DNA of 35,689 bases from CAZSSM01 sp964609385. Lineage in GTDB: Bacteria; Planctomycetota; Planctomycetia; Isosphaerales; Isosphaeraceae. The notes under the pieces are model-generated. The model was given only the letters and a program-made list of their open reading frames with translations, was not told the origin of the DNA and searched no databases. Both the position numbers and the translations under genes were made by a program. The DNA is taken from positions 1-35,689 of the forward strand of contig CAZSSM010000070.1 of assembly GCA_964609385.1 (NCBI GenBank), given 5' to 3'. Of this stretch, positions 1 to 7,046 are shown one piece after another; position 1 is the first letter of the stretch; every line of letters starts with the position of its first letter.

Positions 1-902
1 GCGTTGGCGAAGGTGCCGTGGGCGGGGTCCGCGTCCCTAGGGGGCATCCGATCGTCCTCGACGACCTCGGCGATCGAGGCCGCCCAGCGCCTGGCATCGC
101 GGTAGTCCATCAGAGCGAACGGACCGATCTGACCGGGTCGGTGGCAGGTCTGGCACTTGTTCTGGAGGATCGCGGCGACATCGCGGCTGTAGTTGACCTC
201 GCCCACCTCGGCAAGCGCTCGCTCCAAGGCGTTGTCGGCCTCGACCGCCTCGGTGATCGGGTCGGGCTCGGCATCGAGGGCCTCGCCGCGCATGATCGGG
301 CAGCCGAAGACGGGGGTCGCGTCGACTTCGACGGGCTGCTGGTCGAGGATCGCCTCGAGGGCATCGACTAGGTAAGTCTTGGACGGCTCGGGGCGTCGGG
401 CGCGATAGGTGTATTGGTTATCGATCGCGCCTCGGTAGCGGAGCACGGCGCGGCCGTCGACGACTAGAGTCTCGCAGGTCCGCTCCACCTGGAATTGATC
501 GGCCACGGTCTGGTCTGGGTCGAGCAGGACGGGGAAGCCGACCTGATACTCCTCGGCATGCGCACCGATCTGTACGGCCGACTCGTTGGCGTTGGAGTTG
601 ATCGCCAGGAAGACCACCCCGCGCTCGCGATAACGATCGGCCAGCTCGTTCAAGCGGGGCATCAGCAAGTTGCCGACCGGGCACTCCGAGCCGATGAAGA
701 CCAGAACGGCAGCCCGCTTGCCCGCGAAGTCGTAGAGGGCGATCGGATTACCTTCTAGGTCCGGGAGCTGGAAGTTGGCGACCTGATCGCCAAGGCCGTC
801 TCGGCGGAGCGTAACCGAGTCGTCCGCCCCGTAAGACAGGCTCATCCAGAAGGGCAGGAGGGTCGTCACGCAGACAAACCCGAGGCGCGAGAGACGAGTC
901 AC
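1..902 (-). CDS. Redoxin-domain protein with C-terminal cytochrome-c-like heme motif (partial, 3' end beyond window)
   Basis: The visible 300 residues start with a GTG preceded by GGAGA at 6-nt spacing, giving a typical signal peptide (positively charged start, then LGFVCVTTLLPFW, about residues 1-26), so an exported protein is expected. Residues about 40-190 form a thioredoxin/peroxiredoxin-like fold with a single peroxidatic-type cysteine in GSECPVGN (C74), the form usual in planctomycete redoxins; there is no CxxC at that place. A second part carries NYSRDVAAILQNKCQTCHRPG, a c-type heme motif CxxCH at 250-254, followed by DDRMPPRDADPAHGTFAN, the motif seen in planctomycete proteins that fuse redoxin to a cytochrome-like domain and often a copper type II monooxygenase-like end. 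The rest lies outside the window. It is probably the last gene of a minus-strand run with pcm and the sulfatase. Function in redox chemistry at the cell surface is inferred from the family. Confidence 0.85.
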   Translation of the reverse strand, partial: MTRLSRLGFVCVTTLLPFWMSLSYGADDSVTLRRDGLGDQVANFQLPDLEGNPIALYDFAGKRAAVLVFIGSECPVGNLLMPRLNELADRYRERGVVFLAINSNANESAVQIGAHAEEYQVGFPVLLDPDQTVADQFQVERTCETLVVDGRAVLRYRGAIDNQYTYRARRPEPSKTYLVDALEAILDQQPVEVDATPVFGCPIMRGEALDAEPDPITEAVEADNALERALAEVGEVNYSRDVAAILQNKCQTCHRPGQIGPFALMDYRDARRWAASIAEVVEDDRMPPRDADPAHGTFAN

Positions 903-922
903 GTCGAAATCTCCGATCAAGA

Positions 923-1159
923 TCAGGGCGGAAACGAGATCAGTCGGGCGGGCCGAATCGCTATGGACAGCTTTGAGGCGATGATGGTTGGCCATCGCGT
1001 TGGGTTCGCCCCGACGGCAGGCAAAGTTTCAACGGCCGCCTGGACAATTGGGGGGCAGGGCGAACCAGCTTCGTTGGCCTTGCGATCGAACCACGTGTCG
1101 AAGAATTGAACCCGCTCCAGGACGCTGGGTGTCCCCGTGATCATCGGGATCGGGCTCAT
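923..1159 (-). CDS. Doubtful small ORF, 78 aa, unknown
   Basis: This reading frame starts with an ATG that overlaps the pcm stop codon (ATGA) and ends 20 bases before the redoxin start, which is the arrangement of a translationally coupled gene. The product (begins MSPIPMITGTPS, ends RLISFPP) shows no signal peptide, membrane segment or motif I recognise. Third-position GC is high in the first half but falls in the second half, so coding status is uncertain. It may simply be the 240-bp spacer between pcm and the redoxin gene. Confidence 0.25.
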   Translation of the reverse strand: MSPIPMITGTPSVLERVQFFDTWFDRKANEAGSPCPPIVQAAVETLPAVGANPTRWPTIIASKLSIAIRPARLISFPP

Positions 1160-1812
1160 CGTGGTGGGTCCGATTCGTCAACGGTCGGCGACTCTTGAGG
1201 ATCCTGCTGCGCTTGTCCGGTCATCGGGACGAAGGCGACGGGCGAAACCTCAGTCTGGCGGAACGTGCTCGGTCCCATCCGTTGGACCACGACCAGACGC
1301 TGCTGAGAGGCGGGCCCGACTGGGATAACGAGCCGGGCACCCAGGGCGAGTTGTTCCAGGAGCGGCTTGGGGATCGACTCGGGCGCCGCGGCGGCGACGA
1401 TCGCGTCGAAAGGGGCGTGCTTGGGCCAGCCCAACGACCCGTCGCCGATCCGGATCCGAATCCGTTGGTAGTTGAGTTGGTCGAGCCGCGCCCGGGCCGA
1501 TCGCGCCAGCTCCTCGACGATCTCAACGCTGAAGACCTCAGCGCCCATCTCGGCCAAGACCGCCGCTTGATAGCCCGAGCCGGTCCCGATATCCAGGACA
1601 CGCCCGTCCGGCTCGATCTGTGCCTGCTGCGTCATCAAGGCAACGATGTAGGGTTGGGAAATCGTCTGGCCGTGGGAAAGGGCCAGCGCGCGGTCCTCAA
1701 AGGCGTGCTCGCGGAGCGGCTCGGGCACGAACCGATCGCGCGGCACACGTTCCATGGCCGAAAGCACCCGCTCGTCATCGAATCCGCGACGGCGGAGCAG
1801 CTCGGTGATCAC
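1156..1812 (-). CDS. pcm: Protein-L-isoaspartate O-methyltransferase
   Basis: The 218-aa product matches the Pcm family along its length: N-terminal helix ending ERVPRDRFVP (residues 21-30), the substrate/cofactor loop GQTISQPYIVALM (48-60), the SAM-binding motif I VLDIGTGSGYQ (72-82), and the later GDGSLGWP and PFDAIVAAAAP segments. The enzyme uses S-adenosylmethionine to methylate L-isoaspartyl residues in aged proteins and starts their repair, in the cytoplasm. The start is a GTG whose last bases overlap the TGA stop of the upstream sulfatase (GTGA), so translation is probably coupled. The C-terminal 25 residues or so are rich in Q, E, P and D and look like a disordered tail. Its placement behind a secreted sulfatase is unusual but carries no clear functional message. 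Confidence 0.95.
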   Translation of the reverse strand: MITELLRRRGFDDERVLSAMERVPRDRFVPEPLREHAFEDRALALSHGQTISQPYIVALMTQQAQIEPDGRVLDIGTGSGYQAAVLAEMGAEVFSVEIVEELARSARARLDQLNYQRIRIRIGDGSLGWPKHAPFDAIVAAAAPESIPKPLLEQLALGARLVIPVGPASQQRLVVVQRMGPSTFRQTEVSPVAFVPMTGQAQQDPQESPTVDESDPPR

Positions 1813-3197
1813 GGCAATCGAGCACCTTGCTGGGCATACTGATCGAGCACCGCTTGCAAGCGGATCCGCGCCTCTTCGGCTTCCGCGCTGCCCTGTTCGG
1901 GAGCGATCACCGATTCGGGACGCTCCAACGGGTCGACGACCAGATCGTAGAGCCGACCCTGGTGATCGAGCTTATACCGATGATCGCGGGCGAAGATCGT
2001 CCGTCGCGTGTTGAGTCGCTCGCTGTGGCGCGGATCGTAGTAGCAGTAGATCCATTCGCGTGGAGCGACCGGTGCACGTCCTTCGACGTCGAGGAAGGGG
2101 CGACCATCAAGGATCAAGTCGGAGGGCGTTTCGATGTCTGCCAAAGCCAGCAGCGTCGGGAGGACGTCGGTCAGGTCGACCAGTCGATCGTCGACTCGGC
2201 CCTCGGCGATCCGGCCCGGTCCCCAGACGATCAACGGCGCGTGCATCCCGGCCTCTGTTGGGAACGACTTCGCCCCTCGGATCGGACCCGAAGCGGTCCG
2301 CATCGTCACCTCGCGACCGGTCCCGTTGTCGCTGGTCAGGATCAGGACGGTCCGATCAGCCAGACCGGTCGACTCTAGATGGTCGACGATCCGGCCGACG
2401 ATCTCATCAACGTATTCGACCATGTCGATAAAGTACCGACGATTTTGCACAGGCCCTTCCCTCGAAGGCGATCCCTGGAGCTGTTCCGGATCGCTCGAAG
2501 GCGTCGGCACATAGGGAGTATGGGTCAGGGCCATCGGGAAATAGGCCACAAACGGGCTGGTCCGGTCCTCGTCGACGAACTCCAGGAGCGCGTTGGTGAA
2601 CAGGTCGGGGCCGAAGTCCTTAGCATTCGTCTCCAGGACGCGGCCGTCGCGCTCGACGAGGGGGTTCCAAAACCGCGAACCCTTCGAGCGATGTCCCGGT
2701 CGGAAGTTCAATTGCCAGAGGCAATATCGATCGAAACCCCAAGCATCCGGATCGTTCCGCTCGGGATAGCCGGGTCCCGAACCGGAGAGCTGCCACTTCC
2801 CGAAGACGCCGGTCCGGTAGCCGCTCGACCGGAGCAGGTCGGCGAAGGTCGTCTCGTCCGGGTCGAGGTAGCCGAACTCGACATAGTTGCGGAAGTTGGA
2901 CTGGCCGGTCATGATCTGGACCCGCGACGGGGTGCAGAGCGGCTGAGCGTAGGCGTGCGTGTAACGGATTCCAGTCTCGGCCAGCGCATCGATCCGGGGC
3001 GTTCGGGCGTCCAGACCGCCGTAACAACTGAAGGCCTCAGCACTCATATCGTCGATCATCAGCAGGATCAGGTTCGGTCGATCCGAATCGACCGTCTCTA
3101 GCTGATCGGCCAAAATGGAGCGTGCGGACAGCAAGACGATCGGGACGGTTATCAGGATCGCGAAAACTGTTCCGAACGGGCCTTTAAATCGAGCCAT
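1809..3197 (-). CDS. Secreted sulfatase (formylglycine-dependent arylsulfatase family)
   Basis: A 462-aa protein with an N-terminal signal peptide (MARFKGPFGT then VFAILITVPIVLL, cleavage likely near residue 30). The sulfatase fold begins with RPNLILLMIDDMSAEAFSCYGG (metal-binding D49 D50). The signature CTPSRVQIMTG has C88, the residue normally converted to formylglycine by a sulfatase-modifying enzyme. The lower metal site TSDNG supplies D290 and N291. The usual GKWHLG is GKWQLSG here, so the histidine often found after GKW is glutamine (Q136); this occurs in some sulfatases and may alter specificity. It should hydrolyse sulfate esters, probably on polysaccharides, outside the cytoplasm; the substrate cannot be told. 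The start has an excellent GGAGGTGATC ribosome-binding site 7 bases upstream. The stop overlaps the pcm start. Confidence 0.93.
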   Translation of the reverse strand: MARFKGPFGTVFAILITVPIVLLSARSILADQLETVDSDRPNLILLMIDDMSAEAFSCYGGLDARTPRIDALAETGIRYTHAYAQPLCTPSRVQIMTGQSNFRNYVEFGYLDPDETTFADLLRSSGYRTGVFGKWQLSGSGPGYPERNDPDAWGFDRYCLWQLNFRPGHRSKGSRFWNPLVERDGRVLETNAKDFGPDLFTNALLEFVDEDRTSPFVAYFPMALTHTPYVPTPSSDPEQLQGSPSREGPVQNRRYFIDMVEYVDEIVGRIVDHLESTGLADRTVLILTSDNGTGREVTMRTASGPIRGAKSFPTEAGMHAPLIVWGPGRIAEGRVDDRLVDLTDVLPTLLALADIETPSDLILDGRPFLDVEGRAPVAPREWIYCYYDPRHSERLNTRRTIFARDHRYKLDHQGRLYDLVVDPLERPESVIAPEQGSAEAEEARIRLQAVLDQYAQQGARLP

Positions 3198-3259
3198 GGT
3201 CGATCACCTCCGGATGGGATCCGATCGGTCGGCCTGAGGCGTGTCGACCACGCCCCACC

Positions 3260-4207
3260 TCAACGCGAGGAGTCCGACCGACCCAGGATGATACACCAGT
3301 AGGGGACCTGTTGCTCCGAGGCGGCACAACCAATGCCAACCCGATTATAGGGGCCCAGGACTTCCTTACGCTGAGCCCGATTGTTGAGGATCATCTCGAT
3401 GACCGTCTCGGGATCGGACGGTCCGACCGCGAAGCTCAAGGCCAGTTGGCGGTACTGACGGGTCCGACGTCCCAAGCGATCGAAGGGGGTCTTGCCGTCG
3501 CCGGCCCGACCTCCGGCCTTCAGTTCGTCGTCCTCAGCCACCTGGGCGATATGGTCGCGGGCGACCTGCTCCAGGACCGGATCGAGGACCATGATCGCGC
3601 GATTGCGTTCGCGTCGCTCGCGGTTGATTCCCTCCAGGAGCCCGATCGATCCACGCTCCGGGTCCAAGATCGGTCGGGGTGTTCCGAAAACGACACACCA
3701 GTAGGGACGCCCATCATCGTCGCGGGCCACCCCAGCGCCCATCTGGTCATAATCGCCCAGGATGTTCTTTCGGTGCGGCGGGCTGGTCATCCAGGCCTCG
3801 ACGACGACCTGAGCCGACCGCTGGCCGACGGCCACGTTTTCGCCGACCCGTCGGAACGGATAGGCGAGCCGACCGACCCGATCGCCCACCTTCGAGCCAT
3901 CACTGCCCTCATGTTGCATCGAGCCCATCGCCCGCATGTCCTGGGCGTGGAGCCGAGCCGCTCTCGTGAGGGTCGGCTCGAGGCTCAACGGCTCGAGGCC
4001 ATTCTCATCTCGGACCCGGTTGTGCTCGTCGAGCAGGCGCTGAGCGATCACCTCGGAGGACGATTCGGACGTTTGGACTTCGGACGACCCCTGAGGACCG
4101 GCGGCGGCCCAGAAGAGCCCCGAACCCGATCCGGTCGCGACCCAAACGGCGGTCATCACGGTCATCATCATCGCGGCACGGGCCAGGAGTCGAGGGCGCT
4201 GCATCAC
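3260..4207 (-). CDS. Secreted protein with two CAP (SCP/PR-1-like) domains
   Basis: The 315-aa product has an N-terminal hydrophobic export segment (about residues 9-36) and two consecutive CAP domains. The first (about 57-176) has LLDEHNRVRDENGL, the MQHEG histidine (H99), VGENVAVG (E123, N124), the SPPHRKNIL segment (H145) and the closing PYWCVVFG. The second (about 187-312) repeats the plan with LLEGINRERRERN and PYWCIILG but lacks the GENVA motif and the central histidines, so it has probably lost the metal-type cavity. CAP proteins in bacteria are extracellular and of varied, often unknown function. The start may be the GTG at this coordinate or the ATG one codon later; AAGGA lies 9 or 12 bases upstream. 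It lies between the NYN gene and the sulfatase on the same strand. Confidence 0.88.
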   Translation of the reverse strand: MMQRPRLLARAAMMMTVMTAVWVATGSGSGLFWAAAGPQGSSEVQTSESSSEVIAQRLLDEHNRVRDENGLEPLSLEPTLTRAARLHAQDMRAMGSMQHEGSDGSKVGDRVGRLAYPFRRVGENVAVGQRSAQVVVEAWMTSPPHRKNILGDYDQMGAGVARDDDGRPYWCVVFGTPRPILDPERGSIGLLEGINRERRERNRAIMVLDPVLEQVARDHIAQVAEDDELKAGGRAGDGKTPFDRLGRRTRQYRQLALSFAVGPSDPETVIEMILNNRAQRKEVLGPYNRVGIGCAASEQQVPYWCIILGRSDSSR

Positions 4208-4242
4208 AGGAATCGTTCCTTCAAGAAACAGACGATCCGGGA

Positions 4243-4716
4243 TCAGGAATCCGGTGACGATGGAGGTTCCTCCAGCCGTGTCAGGAGATCAAGCAAGGCT
4301 TGCACACCCTGACAACGAGCCCCGAGGGCATCGACCCGCGACTGGAGCCGCTTGTCCGAGGTGGTCACGAGCACGGATCCGGGTGCGATGGACCGTCTTT
4401 CATGGGTGATCAGCTCAATGATCCGGTCGTCGGCCGCATCGGCTCCGCGACGCGTCGCGTAGCAGAGTCGGACCTGACCGTAGGTGCCGGCGGGCAATTC
4501 GTGATCGTCGAGCCCATCGAGCACGAGGATTACCCGAGGACCCAAAGCGGCCAGCGTCTCGAGCCGCTCCAGGAGCCGGCCGACGGCGCCTCGTCGATCG
4601 CGCCACCAACCGTCGGGCCGTGCTCCGATCACGTTCCAACCGTCGACCAGCCAGACCAACGGCCAGTCTCTGGAGGTGAGGATGCTCTGCGTCTCGTCGC
4701 GATTCATCGCAAACAT
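4243..4716 (-). CDS. NYN-domain (YacP-like) putative RNA-cleaving protein
   Basis: A 157-aa cytoplasmic protein containing a single NYN domain. The PIN-like fold is recognisable from LVWLVDGWNVIGARP (D25 and N28, first acidic site), VILVLDGLDDHE (second strand), GADAADDRIIELI (the conserved acidic pair) and SVLVTTSDKRLQSRVDALG (the closing strand with TSD). The family (DUF901/YacP, related to Rae1) consists of Mg-dependent ribonucleases or predicted ones; catalytic activity is inferred. It is slightly shorter than typical YacP (about 170 aa). It is the first gene of the minus-strand run; 35 bases separate it from the CAP gene. Two in-frame ATGs (residues 1 and 4) are possible starts. Confidence 0.82.
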   Translation of the reverse strand: MFAMNRDETQSILTSRDWPLVWLVDGWNVIGARPDGWWRDRRGAVGRLLERLETLAALGPRVILVLDGLDDHELPAGTYGQVRLCYATRRGADAADDRIIELITHERRSIAPGSVLVTTSDKRLQSRVDALGARCQGVQALLDLLTRLEEPPSSPDS

Positions 4717-5279
4717 CCTCGAGACGAATGCGGATCCAGGGATCCTTGAAGTCAGTCGAGGCGACCGAGTCGTCGATCACGCCCGGAAACGCGACCCAGA
4801 CGGGTTCGGCACATGGGCCGAATTTCGAGGAAGTGTAGGGTCTTCTAAACGAGGGAAAAGGGTGATCTCTGACGAAGCGATTTCCCCGCGTGACTTTTCC
4901 TCGGCCAAGGCATGCGCGATCTGATCTAATCCTGCGATTGCAGCCGCTGCTGAGGCCAGCGGGCACGCCTCGGAAGGTGCTTCCATGAGAGATCGGCGAA
5001 CCTGACAATCCGGACTTACGGGGCACTGGCTTGACCGTTATCGGCCGCGTCGAGCCATGCATTATCCGAAGGACGGGCCTCTTAAGATACGGACCTGCAT
5101 CGGTCCCACCCGAAACACATCACCGTGTCTGTTCCGGAGTCGCGGTGAGCGCGGGCGGGCGTCGACCCAAGCGATGCAGCGAGATTGCATGAGGCGGGCC
5201 GCTTCGATCCGAAACAACTCGAGGCCAGCCCCTAATGTGACGGTTTTTTCAATATGTGATTTTTCTAGGTTGTCTTGTC
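4717..5279. other. Long non-coding stretch upstream of the NYN gene
   Basis: No reading frame here resembles a protein family, and the open frames are short and have mixed codon use. The left part presumably carries the promoter of the minus-strand run that begins with the NYN gene, but no convincing -35/-10 pair was found. Base composition becomes noticeably AT-richer after about 5230, just before the orphan sulfatase fragment. Confidence 0.5.
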
Positions 5280-5286
5280 ATGACAA
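5275..5286. repeat. Perfect 12-bp palindrome TTGTCATGACAA
   Basis: The sequence TTGTCATGACAA equals its own reverse complement and sits directly across the ATG of the orphan sulfatase fragment, preceded by an AT-rich stretch. A dimeric repressor could bind such a site, but nothing else supports this and the palindrome could be chance. Confidence 0.4.
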
Positions 5287-5381
5287 CGACGTTTAGGGCA
5301 GAGGTCGCCCCGGAGCGTCCGAACATCGTCTTTCTCTTTGCCGACGACCTCGGCACTGAGTCCGGCCTCATGCTGCGTTAA
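5280..5381 (+). pseudogene. Orphan N-terminal fragment of a sulfatase
   Basis: A 33-codon frame starts at ATG and ends at TAA. It contains ERPNIVFLFADDLG, the first strand and metal-binding aspartate pair that opens nearly every formylglycine-dependent sulfatase. The frame stops about 10 residues after this motif, far short of the 450 or more residues of an intact enzyme; no signal peptide precedes it and the CxPSR motif is absent nearby. The piece is therefore best read as the decayed remnant of a sulfatase gene. It is a different sequence from the intact sulfatase at 1809-3197 (RPNIVFLFADD against RPNLILLMIDD), so it is not a recent copy of that gene. Confidence 0.75.
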
Positions 5382-5485
5382 CCCCGAACCCAACACCAAA
5401 CATTAGATTATATCTGGATTTACAATCAACCTAAGAAACAAATTCGATCTGACACAGATGAGCTTCAATGAATCGAAGCGCCAAC

Positions 5486-5507
5486 CCGGCCCCACCTTAG
5501 GGGCCGG
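5486..5507 (-). terminator. Strong hairpin downstream of gmd
   Basis: A perfect 8-bp GC-rich stem (CCGGCCCC pairing with GGGGCCGG) with a 6-base loop lies 34 bases beyond the gmd stop codon, on the side where gmd transcription would end. A weaker GCTTC/GAAGC stem lies just further out (5462-5479). No clear T-run follows in the direction of gmd, so intrinsic termination is likely but not proven. Confidence 0.55.
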
Positions 5508-5540
5508 CGATAAGGGACGGATTCCCGACGGATTGGCTCC

Positions 5541-6581
5541 TCAGGCTTCGGCCAATCCCGGGGCTCGTGTGGCGCTATAGCCTTGGGCGTATTTCTCACG
5601 ACGGGCCAACTCCAGGTCGTGCTCGACCATCATGCGGACCAGGCCGTCGAAGTCGACCTCGGGCTCCCACCCGAGCTGCTCGCGGGCCATCGTGGCGTCG
5701 CCTTGCAACACATCGACCTCAGAGGGCCGCATGTAACGAGGGTCGAACTGGACGTAATCGCGGTAATCCAGATCGACGTAGCCGAAGGCGGACTCGAGGA
5801 ACTGGCGGACCGAGTAGGTCTGGCCGGTGGCGACGATGTAGTCGCGTGGCTGGTCCTGCTGAAGCATCATCCACATCGCCTTGACGTAATCGCCGGCGTA
5901 GCCCCAATCGCGTTTAGCGTCGAGGTTGCCGAGGACGAGCTTCTCCTGAAGCCCCTCCTTGATCCGGCTGACACCCAGGGTGATCTTCCGAGTGACGAAC
6001 GACTCGCCGCGCCGAGGACTCTCGTGATTGAAGAGGATCCCCGAGCAGGCGAACATGCCGTAGGCCTCGCGATAATTGATGGTCTGCCAGTGGGCATAGA
6101 GCTTGGCGCAGGCATAGGGGCTCCGGGGATGGAACGGGGTCTGGGGCCCTTGAGGCGGTGGGGCGGCGCCAAACATCTCGCTGCTGGAGGCCTGATAGAA
6201 GCGAACGTCGGGCTTGCGGCGTCGGAGGTTGCGGACCGCCTCAAGGATTCGGAGCGTGCCCAGTCCAACCACATCGACGGTGTAGAGCGGTTGGTCGAAG
6301 GAGACGCGAACGTGGCTCTGGGCGCCGAGGTTGTAGATCTCGTCGGGTTCGAGCTGGTCGATCAGATTGGCCATACTGGTCGCGTCGGCCAGGTCGGCGT
6401 AATGGAGGTGGAATCGACCGCGCTTCTGAGGATCGCCGCTGAGGTGGTCGATTCGTTGCCGGTTCAGCGTGCTGGCCCGTCGGACGACACCGTGGACCTC
6501 GTACTCATCCAAGCCGAGCAAGAATTCGGCCAGGTATGAACCGTCCTGACCGGTGATCCCGGTGATCAGTGTGCGTTTCAT
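5541..6581 (-). CDS. gmd: GDP-mannose 4,6-dehydratase
   Basis: The 346-aa protein is a full-length extended short-chain dehydrogenase. It has the NADP-binding motif GITGQDGSYL (residues 8-17), the RRAS segment binding the second cofactor phosphate (34-37), EIYNLGAQSHV (81-91), the catalytic SSSEMFG (132-138, with E135), and the YxxxK pair in SPYACAK (Y156, K160), then NHESPRRGESFVTRKI for substrate and NADP contacts. It converts GDP-D-mannose to GDP-4-keto-6-deoxy-mannose, precursor of GDP-fucose, GDP-rhamnose or GDP-perosamine for surface glycans, in the cytoplasm. A GGAGGAG ribosome-binding site precedes the ATG. No partner enzyme such as the GDP-fucose synthase lies next to it, so the final sugar cannot be told from this window. 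Confidence 0.96.
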   Translation of the reverse strand: MKRTLITGITGQDGSYLAEFLLGLDEYEVHGVVRRASTLNRQRIDHLSGDPQKRGRFHLHYADLADATSMANLIDQLEPDEIYNLGAQSHVRVSFDQPLYTVDVVGLGTLRILEAVRNLRRRKPDVRFYQASSSEMFGAAPPPQGPQTPFHPRSPYACAKLYAHWQTINYREAYGMFACSGILFNHESPRRGESFVTRKITLGVSRIKEGLQEKLVLGNLDAKRDWGYAGDYVKAMWMMLQQDQPRDYIVATGQTYSVRQFLESAFGYVDLDYRDYVQFDPRYMRPSEVDVLQGDATMAREQLGWEPEVDFDGLVRMMVEHDLELARREKYAQGYSATRAPGLAEA

Positions 6582-7046
6582 CTGGGGAGGCTCCTCCAGA
6601 CCCGTTCGTTGGGGACCAACAGGCGGAACCCGTCCTGGGTGCCTTCGATGACGCCGATGAGGGCGGCATCCCCGTCACCGTTCGCTCGGGGGACGGATCG
6701 AGGACGAGGGAACGGGCGGGACGGCGGATCATGGTCCAGCATGGCTTAACGGCCCTGGTCGACGCAGATGGGCCGACGCGATCCCGGACGACCGTACGCG
6801 AACAGACGCCGATCCCGTCATGGCCCGAGAGATGGGCCTTGGCTGTCGGTGCGGGCCAAGAAGGCCAGAGACGCAGCCGGCAACGGTCCACTCCATTCGT
6901 TGCGCGACGCGACTCGGTTCAGACTGACCGATTCGATGCGGGCTGTCGACGCGAATCGGATCGGGCCATCGAGGTGCCTCGGAGACCTTTCCCTGGCGAG
7001 TCAGCCCCCTCATCGCTCGATTCGGAAGCGTTGGGGGGCTCGTTGA
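6582..7046. other. 465-base intergenic stretch, no recognised feature
   Basis: This lies between the FG-GAP protein gene (ending at 7047 on minus) and the gmd start. Several open frames cross it on both strands but none gives a protein-like sequence. It should hold the gmd promoter and the end of the upstream transcript, but no convincing promoter or terminator was found. Confidence 0.5.

Noticed and set aside
5583..6539. 318-codon plus-strand frame opposite gmd
   Set aside because: gmd is complete on minus with all catalytic residues; the plus frame is a shadow.
6505..6891. 128-codon minus-strand frame overlapping the gmd start
   Set aside because: It overlaps gmd out of frame and is low-complexity Arg/Ser-rich sequence without a domain.
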